Assembly (NCBI GenBank): GCA_900546465.1
Contig: URCX01000123.1
Coordinates: forward strand, 1-5,737
Direction of reading: 5' to 3'
DNA: 5,737 bases
Source of the DNA: an uncultured Bacteroidota bacterium
GTDB taxonomy: Bacteria; Bacteroidota; Bacteroidia; Bacteroidales; P3
Numbering within the stretch: the first letter of the stretch is position 1; each line of letters starts with the position of its first letter. The notes beneath the pieces are model-generated. The model did no database searches and had not been told where the DNA came from. It saw only the letters and a program-made list of their open reading frames with translations. Positions 1-5,737 of the stretch are shown here, in pieces. Position numbers and translations under genes: made by a program.

Positions 1-513
1 AAGAGAGGAAAAGAAATAAGGCGTTGCATAATATTGCGAAAGCAAATCCCATTCTTCTTCAACTGCAACAGGTGGTAACTGGCTCAAATCCCCAATCAAA
101 AGCAGTTGAACACCTCCGAAGGCTTTGTTTCTATGCCTGTAACGAATTTTTCTCAATACAAGGTCTATCTGATCCAGGACATCTGCCCTCACCATGGAGA
201 TTTCATCTATTATAAGCAAATCCAAGCTGCGTATAATATTGATTTTCTCCTTGCGAAAACGTTTCTGCTCCATTTTGCAGCCCGGAACATATGGTGCAAA
301 GGAGAATTGAAAAAAAGAATGTATCGTTTGCCCCTCGGCATTCAGGGCAGCTATACCCGTGGGAGCAAGAATGACAAAACGCTTATGCAGACTTGCTTTC
401 AGGCTTTTCAAAAAGGTGGTTTTACCTGTGCCTGCCTTTCCCGTAAGAAAGATATTCCTGTCGGTCTGCTCCACATACCTGCGAGCCAAATCGAGTTGTA
501 CATTGGTTTCCAT
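1..513 (-). CDS. Pif1/RecD-like SF1 DNA helicase, N-terminal part (runs off the left edge)
   Basis: Partial gene: 171 codons from an ATG at 513-511, open to the window edge. Seen in the translation: Walker A GKAGTGKT at residues 25-32, an APTGIAA segment (motif Ia) at 50-56, Walker B LLIIDE at 99-104, and GDLSQLPPV (motif III type) at 141-149. This motif order and wording is typical of Pif1/RecD-like superfamily 1B helicases, ATP-driven 5'-to-3' DNA unwinding enzymes of the cytoplasm used in replication and repair. The nucleotide-binding half is present; later helicase motifs and any C-terminal accessory domain lie outside the window. The ATG is chosen because Walker A then falls about 25 residues in, as is usual; the frame stays open further upstream and a GTG at 522-520 is possible, with no clear ribosome binding site for either. 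It lies 119 nt downstream of the transketolase operon and is probably transcribed separately. Family call is strong; the exact subfamily is not settled. Confidence 0.9.
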   Translation of the reverse strand, partial: METNVQLDLARRYVEQTDRNIFLTGKAGTGKTTFLKSLKASLHKRFVILAPTGIAALNAEGQTIHSFFQFSFAPYVPGCKMEQKRFRKEKINIIRSLDLLIIDEISMVRADVLDQIDLVLRKIRYRHRNKAFGGVQLLLIGDLSQLPPVAVEEEWDLLSQYYATPYFFSSL

Positions 514-561
514 TCGCTTCACATCAAAAAAGGCAAATTCCGTCGAAACAGAACCTGCCTG

Positions 562-594
562 AAAATATATAAGATTTGATTGAAAGGCGACAAA
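562..594 (-). promoter_or_regulatory. Possible Bacteroidota-type promoter for the helicase gene
   Basis: Read on the minus strand, TTTG (594-591) is followed after 21 nt by TATATTTT (569-562), which matches the Bacteroidota -7 element TAnnTTTG except for the last base. It sits about 50 nt upstream of the helicase ATG. The -33-like TTTG falls in the 3' arm of the hairpin at 587-623, so terminator and promoter would overlap. The spacer is slightly long and the -7 match imperfect, so this is a weak prediction. Confidence 0.3.
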
Positions 595-623
595 GCCGAA
601 AGCAAACCTTCCTTCTTTGCCGC
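587..623 (-). terminator. Imperfect hairpin after the transketolase operon, possible terminator
   Basis: Ten nt after the stop codon of the C-terminal transketolase gene, the minus-strand transcript can fold as GCGGCAAAG (623-615) against CUUUGUCGC (595-587): nine pairs with one G:U. Inside it, GAAGG and CUUUC form a second five-pair stem capped by a UUUG loop, across a small AAG/GG internal loop. Position suits a transcription terminator. No run of U follows directly (the next bases are CUUUCAAUC), so it is not a classical rho-independent terminator and could instead be a 3'-end-stabilising structure. Confidence 0.45.
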
Positions 624-632
624 GACCTCTTA

Positions 633-1592
633 CTATCTTGCCTTTCTTGCCACGACTTTCTTGGCAGCCTCTGCTATATTCGCCGCTTTCAAGCCGTATT
701 TCACCATAAGTTCTTCCGGTTTTCCGCTCTCACCGAATTTATCGTTCACACCTATGAACTCCATAGGCTTAGGATTATTACGAACAAGAACTTGTGCAAT
801 GCTTTCGTTCATTCCGCCGCTGTATTGATGTTCTTCGCAACCGACAGCACAGCCGGTCTTTGCAACCGAACGCAATATGGCTTTTTCGTCCAAAGGCTTT
901 ATGGTGTGTATATCTATTATTTCTGCACTTATTCCCTCTTTCTCCAAGAGTTTTGCAGCCTCCAAAGCCTCCCAAACCAAATGTCCTGTTGCAAAAATGC
1001 TCACATCGCTGCCCTCACTCAACACAATAGCCTTGCCAATCTCGAAAGGCATGTCCTCAGGTATGAATACAGGCACCTTCGGTCTGCCGAAACGGAGATA
1101 AACACCCCCTTTGTATTCCGCAGCAGCTATTGTCGCCGCTTTGGTTTGGTTATAATCGCAAGGATTAAGCACAACCATGTTCGGCAACATCTTCATCAAT
1201 CCTATGTCTTCCAATATCTGGTGTGTCGCTCCGTCCTCTCCGAGAGTTATTCCGGCATGAGAACCGGCTATTTTGACATTTGTTTCCGAATAAGCCACCG
1301 ATTGACGGATTTGATCATACACCCTGCCTGTGGCAAAGGCTGCAAAACTGCCTACAAAAGCCGTTTTACCACTGAGAGCCAAGCCTGCCGCTATACCGAT
1401 CATGTCAGCCTCCGCTATACCGCACTGTATCATTCTGTCGGGAAAAGCTTTGGCAAATTCGTCCATCTTTACCGATGAAGTCAAATCGGCACACAATGCC
1501 ACTACTTCGCTATTTCTTTTGCCGGCTTCAAGCAAACCCGCTCCGAATCCGGAACGCGTATCCTTGTTACCCAATATAGGATATTCTTTCAT
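633..1592 (-). CDS. Transketolase, C-terminal subunit (split enzyme)
   Basis: 319 residues, complete. It corresponds to the C-terminal half of a full transketolase: a pyrimidine-binding domain (about 1-170) followed by the transketolase C-terminal domain (about 185-310). The segment CGIAEADMIGIAAGLA carries E61, matching the glutamate that activates the thiamine diphosphate aminopyrimidine. Also visible are SFAAFATGR (82-90), the conserved SHAGITLGEDGATHQ stretch (111-125) with H124 in the usual active-site context, and LRFGRPKVPV. Known role of the family: two-carbon ketol transfer between sugar phosphates in the non-oxidative pentose phosphate pathway, in the cytoplasm. It needs the N-terminal subunit encoded at 3879-3034, which supplies the diphosphate-binding part; the active site forms between the two chains. 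The ATG follows the VWA gene stop by 5 nt, so it is almost certainly in the same operon. An alternative for split transketolases is a related sugar-phosphate reaction such as apulose 4-phosphate transketolase; no apiose-type genes are visible, so the general enzyme is preferred. Confidence 0.93.
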   Translation of the reverse strand: MKEYPILGNKDTRSGFGAGLLEAGKRNSEVVALCADLTSSVKMDEFAKAFPDRMIQCGIAEADMIGIAAGLALSGKTAFVGSFAAFATGRVYDQIRQSVAYSETNVKIAGSHAGITLGEDGATHQILEDIGLMKMLPNMVVLNPCDYNQTKAATIAAAEYKGGVYLRFGRPKVPVFIPEDMPFEIGKAIVLSEGSDVSIFATGHLVWEALEAAKLLEKEGISAEIIDIHTIKPLDEKAILRSVAKTGCAVGCEEHQYSGGMNESIAQVLVRNNPKPMEFIGVNDKFGESGKPEELMVKYGLKAANIAEAAKKVVARKAR

Positions 1593-1597
1593 TTGTT

Positions 1598-3013
1598 TTA
1601 CTTCGCTAAATTTATCGTTGTTGTTTTCTTTGATTCAATCTTGAAGTCCTTCACCTGCGTTTTGATGGTTTTATCCGCCGTTTTGGCTCTTACAACCACC
1701 ATATACTGCCCCGGTAAAAGGTCTATGGATTCGTTTTGTCTGCTTTCTTCGAGATTGCACACCCATTTTGTCTCTTCGCTATCCTTGACGAATATACTGC
1801 AAAGCATGTTTCCTTTGCCTTTATTCAAGAGAAGCGTACCGCTTTGAGGGATTTCAATCGTTGTCGTGGCACTCTGCCCCACTTCAACGTTCTCTATCTT
1901 CAAGCGAGGCTTGGTGAGAATTTCCAAATCGTACTTTCCTACAATATATTTCTCACTCTTGTTCAACTCCTGTATATTTACGACTTCCGGTTTGCCCGAT
2001 TCGCGAACTATGACTGCCATATTCTTAGTGGTATTCTTACCCTTATCCTCGGCAAGCGTTATAATCATGCTGCCTTGCGGCGTTTTGATAGGAATGATGG
2101 TGTGTCTTCCGGGATTCAACTGCACCTTCTCCACCTTTACGGGGGGAATGGTGTGAACCACTATGTCGTAATTTATCAGCGGATCGAGTATCAAGGTATC
2201 CGGCATGCCCTTTGCATTGAAAGTATGCATGAATGTGTAGCGTAATTTCTTGCTTTGCGAATCGTAAAAAGTCATGGGAACATTCGTTTCGCTTGCTTCC
2301 ATATAAGTATCCAAGAGATTGACCTGAGATGTCGTGTTATTCAATGCCTGATTGACCACATCATTCAAAGCTTTTGAAAATTCTATTTCGTTCGATACCT
2401 CATAGTATGCTCCGGCACACTCGAAATATTCTCTCATTCCTCTTCCTATACCTATGATGAAAGGTTTCAAGAAAGCTCCTTTCTTTTGCAGAGCCTTTGA
2501 AGCCGCACACACATCACCTGAACATTCGTCCGTTCCGTCCGTTATCAACACTATTATGTTTCGACAGTTATCACAATCCGGGAAATCGCCTACACATTTC
2601 TCCAATGTCGCCGCTATGGGAGTGGTACCTTTGGGAACCAATGCCTTCAACTTGGCTTTTATCTGTTCGCCATTGTTTGCCGAGAAACCGACTTCCAATT
2701 TGGTATCATCGCAATCCTGAGGCGGATAATCCTTGGTATGTCCGTAAGCTCGCAAAGCTATTTCCACACCATTGCAATCGCTGAGTGTATCGACTATGTT
2801 GGAGACAAGATTTTGTGCTATCTTTATTTTGGTATTGCTCTGCCACATTCCGTACATGCTGTTCGAGCAATCGAGAATGAAGAGTATGCGGGTGGTTTGA
2901 AAAGCGTCCTTTTTCGTTACTCTCACTCCTTTGGGCTGTGCAGTCAAGACCTGACTCAAGCCGATGAAGGCTGCAAGTATCGCTATAATCCCCAATTTTC
3001 TCCTTATCCTCAT
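1598..3013 (-). CDS. Exported VWA-domain protein with three C-terminal repeats, between the transketolase halves
   Basis: 471 residues, complete. The N-terminus (1-25) is a signal peptide: basic MRIRRK, a hydrophobic core, then LTA-QP as likely signal peptidase I site; there is no lipobox cysteine. Residues 42-225 form a von Willebrand factor A domain with a full metal-ion-dependent adhesion site: DCSNS (D48, S50, S52), a threonine in GTTP (130-131) and D159 in LITDGTDEC. Such domains bind a divalent cation and mediate protein-protein contacts. The domain is cysteine-rich (C49, C80, C101, C140, C147, C150, C164, C169, C199), suggesting disulfides. Residues from about 230 to the end contain three degenerate copies of a beta-rich module of about 77 residues, aligned on Y282, Y361 and Y437. 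There is no type IX secretion tail or membrane anchor, so a periplasmic location is inferred. The ATG lies 20 nt after the N-terminal transketolase stop and the stop lies 5 nt before the C-terminal subunit. No specific function is known; a link to transketolase is not evident. Confidence 0.85.
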   Translation of the reverse strand: MRIRRKLGIIAILAAFIGLSQVLTAQPKGVRVTKKDAFQTTRILFILDCSNSMYGMWQSNTKIKIAQNLVSNIVDTLSDCNGVEIALRAYGHTKDYPPQDCDDTKLEVGFSANNGEQIKAKLKALVPKGTTPIAATLEKCVGDFPDCDNCRNIIVLITDGTDECSGDVCAASKALQKKGAFLKPFIIGIGRGMREYFECAGAYYEVSNEIEFSKALNDVVNQALNNTTSQVNLLDTYMEASETNVPMTFYDSQSKKLRYTFMHTFNAKGMPDTLILDPLINYDIVVHTIPPVKVEKVQLNPGRHTIIPIKTPQGSMIITLAEDKGKNTTKNMAVIVRESGKPEVVNIQELNKSEKYIVGKYDLEILTKPRLKIENVEVGQSATTTIEIPQSGTLLLNKGKGNMLCSIFVKDSEETKWVCNLEESRQNESIDLLPGQYMVVVRAKTADKTIKTQVKDFKIESKKTTTINLAK

Positions 3014-3033
3014 GGCAGATGCTTTTTCTTTTG

Positions 3034-3879
3034 CTAAAAATCTCCGAGTGTTTCCGTCAACTGCGAAAGTGCTTTCGCTGCTTGCTCGTCGTTAGGCGGG
3101 GTTCCATGCCATTTATTATCGTTTTGCATGAAGTCAACTCCGTAACCCATTTGAGTATGCATCAATATGACTACCGGTTGTCCGTGTCCCGTTTCGGCTT
3201 TTGCCCGTTTCAATCCCTCGCAAATGGCGTTCATATCGTTGCCCTCGGCTTCTACAACTTTCCACATAAAGGCTTCAAATTTTGCTTTAAGGCTTCCGAG
3301 TGAACAAACTGCCGTTGTGGTTCCATCGATTTGCAATCCGTTGACATCTATAGTTGCAATGAGCCTGTCCACTTTGTTGGCTCCGGCAAACATTACTGCC
3401 TCCCAGATTTGTCCCTCTTGCAATTCCCCATCACCATGCAAGGTATAGACTATTTTATCATCTCCATACATTTTCTTTGCCAAGGCTGCTCCTATTGCAA
3501 CAGACAATCCCTGACCCAAAGAGCCTGATGCCTGTCTTATGCCGGGCAAATGGTCATGTATGCTCGGGTGTCCCTGCAAGCGTGTACCCAAAGAACGAAA
3601 CGTTGCCAATTCTTTAACAGGGAAATAACCCCTTCGAGCCAAAACACTGTACAAAACAGGTGATATATGACCGTTGGAAAGAAAGAACATATCCTCTCCC
3701 CTGCCCTGACGGGTGAAAGAGTTGACGTCCAAGTCCATAGCCTCAAAATATAAGGCTGTCATAAAGTCTGCACACCCCAAACTGCCGCCCGGGTGTCCAC
3801 TCTGACATGCGTTGACCATGCGAATTATATCGCGTCTTACCTGTGTCGCAATGTCCTGTAACTGTTTTACTTCTGCCAT
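3034..3879 (-). CDS. Transketolase, N-terminal (thiamine-diphosphate-binding) subunit
   Basis: 281 residues, complete; matches the N-terminal domain of transketolase, whose full-length form is about 650-680 residues. Conserved features: SGHPGGSLG with H29, SNGH with H71, LQGHPS with H104, and the thiamine diphosphate/metal motif starting HGDGELQEGQIWEA (G149-D150-G151) and ending with N180 in IDVNG. H258 in KWHGTPP matches another conserved active-site histidine. The protein therefore binds the cofactor diphosphate and Mg2+ and part of the sugar-phosphate substrate, and should pair with the C-terminal subunit at 1592-633 to make a working enzyme. It is the first gene of a three-gene operon with a canonical promoter 24 nt upstream. 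Start: the ATG at 3879-3877 gives MAEVKQLQDIA, the usual beginning for this subunit. Together the two subunits total 600 residues, near the length of the fused enzyme, so nothing essential appears lost. Highly confident in family, less so in exact substrate. Confidence 0.95.
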   Translation of the reverse strand: MAEVKQLQDIATQVRRDIIRMVNACQSGHPGGSLGCADFMTALYFEAMDLDVNSFTRQGRGEDMFFLSNGHISPVLYSVLARRGYFPVKELATFRSLGTRLQGHPSIHDHLPGIRQASGSLGQGLSVAIGAALAKKMYGDDKIVYTLHGDGELQEGQIWEAVMFAGANKVDRLIATIDVNGLQIDGTTTAVCSLGSLKAKFEAFMWKVVEAEGNDMNAICEGLKRAKAETGHGQPVVILMHTQMGYGVDFMQNDNKWHGTPPNDEQAAKALSQLTETLGDF

Positions 3880-3902
3880 TACTGTTTTTGATTTTTCGTT
3901 TG

Positions 3903-3933
3903 CAAAGGTAGCAATTTTTCTTCTAATGGCAAA
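3903..3933 (-). promoter_or_regulatory. Canonical Bacteroidota promoter of the transketolase-VWA operon
   Basis: On the minus strand TTTG (3933-3930), a 19-nt spacer, then TACCTTTG (3910-3903) match the Bacteroidota primary sigma consensus TTTG / TAnnTTTG at every defined position. Transcription should begin a few bases further on, leaving a leader of only about 15-20 nt before the ATG at 3879. The site lies in the 81-nt gap between the membrane-protein gene stop (3961) and the operon; no terminator hairpin is obvious in that gap. Confidence 0.85.
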
Positions 3934-3960
3934 ATGAATAGGAAGGCTGTAAAGTCGCCC

Positions 3961-4800
3961 TTATCTTATAAGCATGAGACTGCCCTTTTGAGTATGTGTA
4001 TTTCCTTTGGTATCTGTGAATTTCACTATATAGTAATATCCCCCCTGCATAGCGTCTCCGCCATTGAATGTACCGTCCCAACCATGGTTTATATCATTGG
4101 CAGTAAATATAAGGACGCCGCGGCTGTTATATATGTCCATTCTGTATGAAGAAAGCTCGGCGTATGCAGGTTTGAAAATGCCATTCTTACCGCTTCCAGG
4201 TATAAAGGCGTTAGGAATGAAGAGTTGCGTACGTACAGTGTCCTCAAGGCTAAGATCGGAAGAAGCTTTCGTTCTTGTTTCCGGCTCTATGATTTCTGTA
4301 TTTGCGGACTTTGCCATAGGTTTTTGTGCAAGAGGAGTTATTGAAACAACATTTTGCGAGCGGACAACTTGATTTTGCCCCATAACAGCAGCCTCGTCAT
4401 GATTGTTCACACTCATCGGATTTGATGATATAATGGGTTGATTGTCAGGTTCTGCAACAACAGTATTTTCTTTCGCCCTTTCATTTTTGCGAATCGGCCT
4501 TTGAATAAATTCTTTCGGCGTTTCATTTTGCTCAATCGCCATTTCGCTCGCAGCTTGTCTTTGAACACTCGGTTGAAGGTAGGTTTCTGCCTTTGCAATC
4601 TCCTTTTCCGCTTTCTCCGGAGCCAATGCCAACATACCGACAAAGCCTGCCAACAAAACCGTTGCCACAATGACGGATACGGTAAGGTAGCCATGTTTCG
4701 GTTTATTCAATTCCTTGGATACGTTTTCCCACAAGCGTTCATCCGGTTGCTGCTTATAATCATGTAATCGCTCTCTGAACTGTTCGTAATTCTTATCCAT
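3961..4800 (-). CDS. Single-pass membrane protein with CHU_C-like C-terminal domain; candidate anti-sigma/sensor partner
   Basis: 279 residues from the ATG at 4800-4798. Layout: a hydrophilic cytoplasmic N-terminus (1-36; MDKNYEQFRERLHDY and DERLWENVSKEL resemble the start of other Bacteroidota proteins encoded beside sigma factors), one membrane segment (about 37-60), a long low-complexity linker rich in N, Q, E and P (61-191), then a C-terminal domain (192-279). That domain shows the gliding-motility-associated/type IX type B signature: LFIPNAFIPGSGKNGIFKP, IYNSRG (223-228), GWDGTFNG (240-247), GGYYYIVKFTD and the terminal KGSLMLIR. Proteins carrying it normally have a cleavable signal peptide; this one has an internal anchor, so the domain should remain in the periplasm tethered to the inner membrane. 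The gene starts 34 nt after the sigma factor stop, implying co-transcription. Anti-sigma activity is inferred from position and topology only; no zinc-binding anti-sigma motif is seen. A TTG at 4830 or ATG at 4818 would lengthen it by 10 or 6 residues. Confidence 0.7.
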   Translation of the reverse strand: MDKNYEQFRERLHDYKQQPDERLWENVSKELNKPKHGYLTVSVIVATVLLAGFVGMLALAPEKAEKEIAKAETYLQPSVQRQAASEMAIEQNETPKEFIQRPIRKNERAKENTVVAEPDNQPIISSNPMSVNNHDEAAVMGQNQVVRSQNVVSITPLAQKPMAKSANTEIIEPETRTKASSDLSLEDTVRTQLFIPNAFIPGSGKNGIFKPAYAELSSYRMDIYNSRGVLIFTANDINHGWDGTFNGGDAMQGGYYYIVKFTDTKGNTHTQKGSLMLIR

Positions 4801-4807
4801 AATCTTT

Positions 4808-4814
4808 CTCCTTT
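4808..4814 (-). promoter_or_regulatory. Strong Shine-Dalgarno site that decides the start of the membrane-protein gene
   Basis: AAAGGAG on the minus strand lies 7 nt before the ATG at 4800. Such a clear site is uncommon in this window and favours this ATG over the in-frame TTG at 4830 and ATG at 4818, which have no comparable signal. Confidence 0.7.
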
Positions 4815-4834
4815 CCATCTCTTCACCCAATCCT

Positions 4835-5389
4835 CTAATTTGCTTTTCGGATTTCGGTTTGAATATTTTTCTTGTTTATTTTCTCTCTCAATAATTGCTT
4901 TGCCTTGAAATTCAATCCCCTTAACGTACTCTCGCTTAACTGCCACATATCCGATAATTCCTTGTAAGAATATCCCTCTATTTCGATAAGATTGAATACC
5001 GTCCTGCAATTCTCCGGCAAAGAGGCGATGGTTTCAAGTATCTCGGAGGTTGAAAAATTGTCAAGTTGCACAGGTCTCTCCACAATGGAGTTGCATTCCT
5101 GTACATCACAAAAAAAATGTGATTTATCGTAACGATAGTAATTCAAAGCACAGTTGACAAAAAGACGTCTCAGCCAACCGCCGAACGCTCCCTTGAAAGA
5201 ATACTTGTCAAGTTGCGAAAAAGCTTTCACAAAAGCCTCCTGAAAAATATCCTCTGCGTCCTGACGGCAACGTGCATAGCGAATGCACAAACCGAACATA
5301 AGAGAGGAATACCTGTCATAAAGAGCTCGTTGAGCCTTTGCGTCTTTTTTGAGACACCTTCTTACTATTTCTTCGTCCGTAAGGTTCAT
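4835..5389 (-). CDS. ECF-type RNA polymerase sigma factor (sigma-70 family)
   Basis: 184 residues, complete. Region 2 spans about 18-88, with the core-binding/promoter-opening stretch DAEDIFQEAFVKAF (44-57) and GGWLRRLFVNCALNYYR. Region 4 spans about 115-168: SLPENCRTVFNLIEIEGYSYKELSDMW, followed by the recognition-helix segment LSESTLRGLNFKAKQLL. No region 1 or region 3 is present, which defines the extracytoplasmic-function class. Such factors direct RNA polymerase to a small regulon and are usually held inactive by a membrane anti-sigma factor encoded next door; the following gene (4800-3961) fits that place. The start ATG at 5389 gives MNLTDEEIVRRCLKKD, typical for the family. Only about 60 nt separate it from the 3' end of RNase P RNA, with no convincing consensus promoter between them; self-activated transcription or read-through are both possible. 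Target genes cannot be read from this window. Confidence 0.95.
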   Translation of the reverse strand: MNLTDEEIVRRCLKKDAKAQRALYDRYSSLMFGLCIRYARCRQDAEDIFQEAFVKAFSQLDKYSFKGAFGGWLRRLFVNCALNYYRYDKSHFFCDVQECNSIVERPVQLDNFSTSEILETIASLPENCRTVFNLIEIEGYSYKELSDMWQLSESTLRGLNFKAKQLLREKINKKNIQTEIRKAN

Positions 5390-5449
5390 TGCTGCTATGA
5401 CACTTGTATTCTATGATTTGTTTCGATAGAACAACAAATTCTTCAAAAG

Positions 5450-5737
5450 AAACGGTGCGACATCTGTAAGCCGGGTTCTGTCGGGTCTGCGTTTGCAAAC
5501 CGTTCTATCATTAATCTACTGCCTGCCTTGCGACAAGCCTCTAACGACCTACCCCTCGGAAAAGGACGAGCAGCCCCATGCTCCGATATATTTGGTCTTT
5601 CAACTCATAAGGTTTACCCCTTTTGCTTATCACTAAGCAAAAGCGTGAGCTCTTACCTCGCGTTTTCACCCTTACCTTCAAAAAGGCGGTTATTTTCTGC
5701 GGCACTTTCTGTCGGATTTTTGCAAATCCGCCTACCC
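5450..5737 (-). ncRNA. rnpB: RNase P RNA, type A-like, 3' part (5' end beyond right edge)
   Basis: Catalytic RNA of ribonuclease P, which removes the 5' leader of tRNA precursors. About 290 nt are present; the 5' strand of P1 and conserved region I lie outside the window. Visible on the minus strand: the AGGUAAGGGUGAAA and GAGGUAAGAG conserved elements (5680-5650), GGGUAGG (5554-5548) carrying the L15 GGU that pairs with the tRNA CCA end, UAGAUUAAUGAUAGAAC, and the 3' hallmark ACAGAACCCGGCUUAC (5481-5466). Helices: CGGAUUU-GCAA-AAAUCCG (5730-5713, P9-like), a very short P12 CCUU-UUUG-AAGG (5686-5675), and a ten-pair P14-like stem with GUGA tetraloop (5643-5620). The exact 3' end cannot be fixed without the P1 partner strand and is placed near 5450. 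Identification is near certain. Confidence 0.97.

Noticed and set aside
106..579. 157-codon open frame on the plus strand
   Set aside because: It is antisense to the helicase, which has Walker A, Walker B and GDLSQLPPV in the minus-strand frame.
576..1478. 300-codon open frame on the plus strand
   Set aside because: It lies antisense to the C-terminal transketolase gene, whose product has intact conserved motifs. The plus-strand translation is rich in C, H, R and Y and shows no recognisable domain.
633..3879. The two transketolase halves as one gene broken by insertion
   Set aside because: Each half has its own start and stop at natural domain boundaries, with no loss of conserved residues, no transposase, and no repeats or target duplications at the junctions. 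Split subunits are a known form of the enzyme.
4801..4830. Upstream TTG (4830) or ATG (4818) start for the membrane protein
   Set aside because: Neither has a ribosome binding site, while the ATG at 4800 has AAAGGAG 7 nt ahead and gives an N-terminus typical of related proteins.
5406..5438. Possible promoter for the sigma factor gene (TTTG, 21 nt, TAGAATAC)
   Set aside because: The -7-like element matches TAnnTTTG only at TA and one T, so it is not better than chance in AT-rich DNA.

Overview
The window looks like chromosomal DNA of a member of the Bacteroidota, probably Bacteroidales-like. Three things point there: a textbook Bacteroidota promoter (TTTG, 19-nt spacer, TAnnTTTG) ahead of the transketolase operon; a gliding-motility/type IX secretion type B (CHU_C-like) C-terminal domain on one protein; and mostly weak Shine-Dalgarno signals. 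Genus cannot be decided from the sequence. Every gene supported here lies on the minus strand, so the biological order runs from position 5737 down to position 1. The window is densely coding, with no gene-free stretch above 300 bases.

Right end (about 5450-5737): the 3' three quarters or so of RNase P RNA (rnpB), with its 5' part off the right edge. Some 60 bases later comes a two-gene unit (5389-3961): an ECF-type RNA polymerase sigma factor, followed almost immediately by a single-pass membrane protein. That protein has a short cytoplasmic N-terminus, a low-complexity periplasmic linker and a CHU_C-like C-terminal domain. By position and topology it is a candidate anti-sigma factor or signal sensor for the sigma factor, possibly linked to the cell envelope or type IX secretion.

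Middle (3933-587): a canonical promoter drives a tight three-gene operon. First is the N-terminal (thiamine-diphosphate-binding) subunit of a split transketolase. Second is an exported von Willebrand factor A (VWA) protein with an intact MIDAS motif and three degenerate repeats of about 77 residues. Third is the C-terminal transketolase subunit. Gaps are 20 and 5 nt, so co-transcription is very likely. The two enzyme halves should form one cytoplasmic transketolase of the pentose phosphate pathway. The exported protein between them has no obvious link to that reaction, and this is the most unusual arrangement in the window. A long imperfect hairpin just after the operon may be its terminator.

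Left end (513-1): the first 171 codons of a Pif1/RecD-like superfamily 1 helicase, cut by the window edge.

The best leads are the split transketolase wrapped around a secreted VWA protein, and the sigma factor paired with a CHU_C-domain membrane protein. Both are inferred from gene order and motifs, and neither is proven as a functional system.
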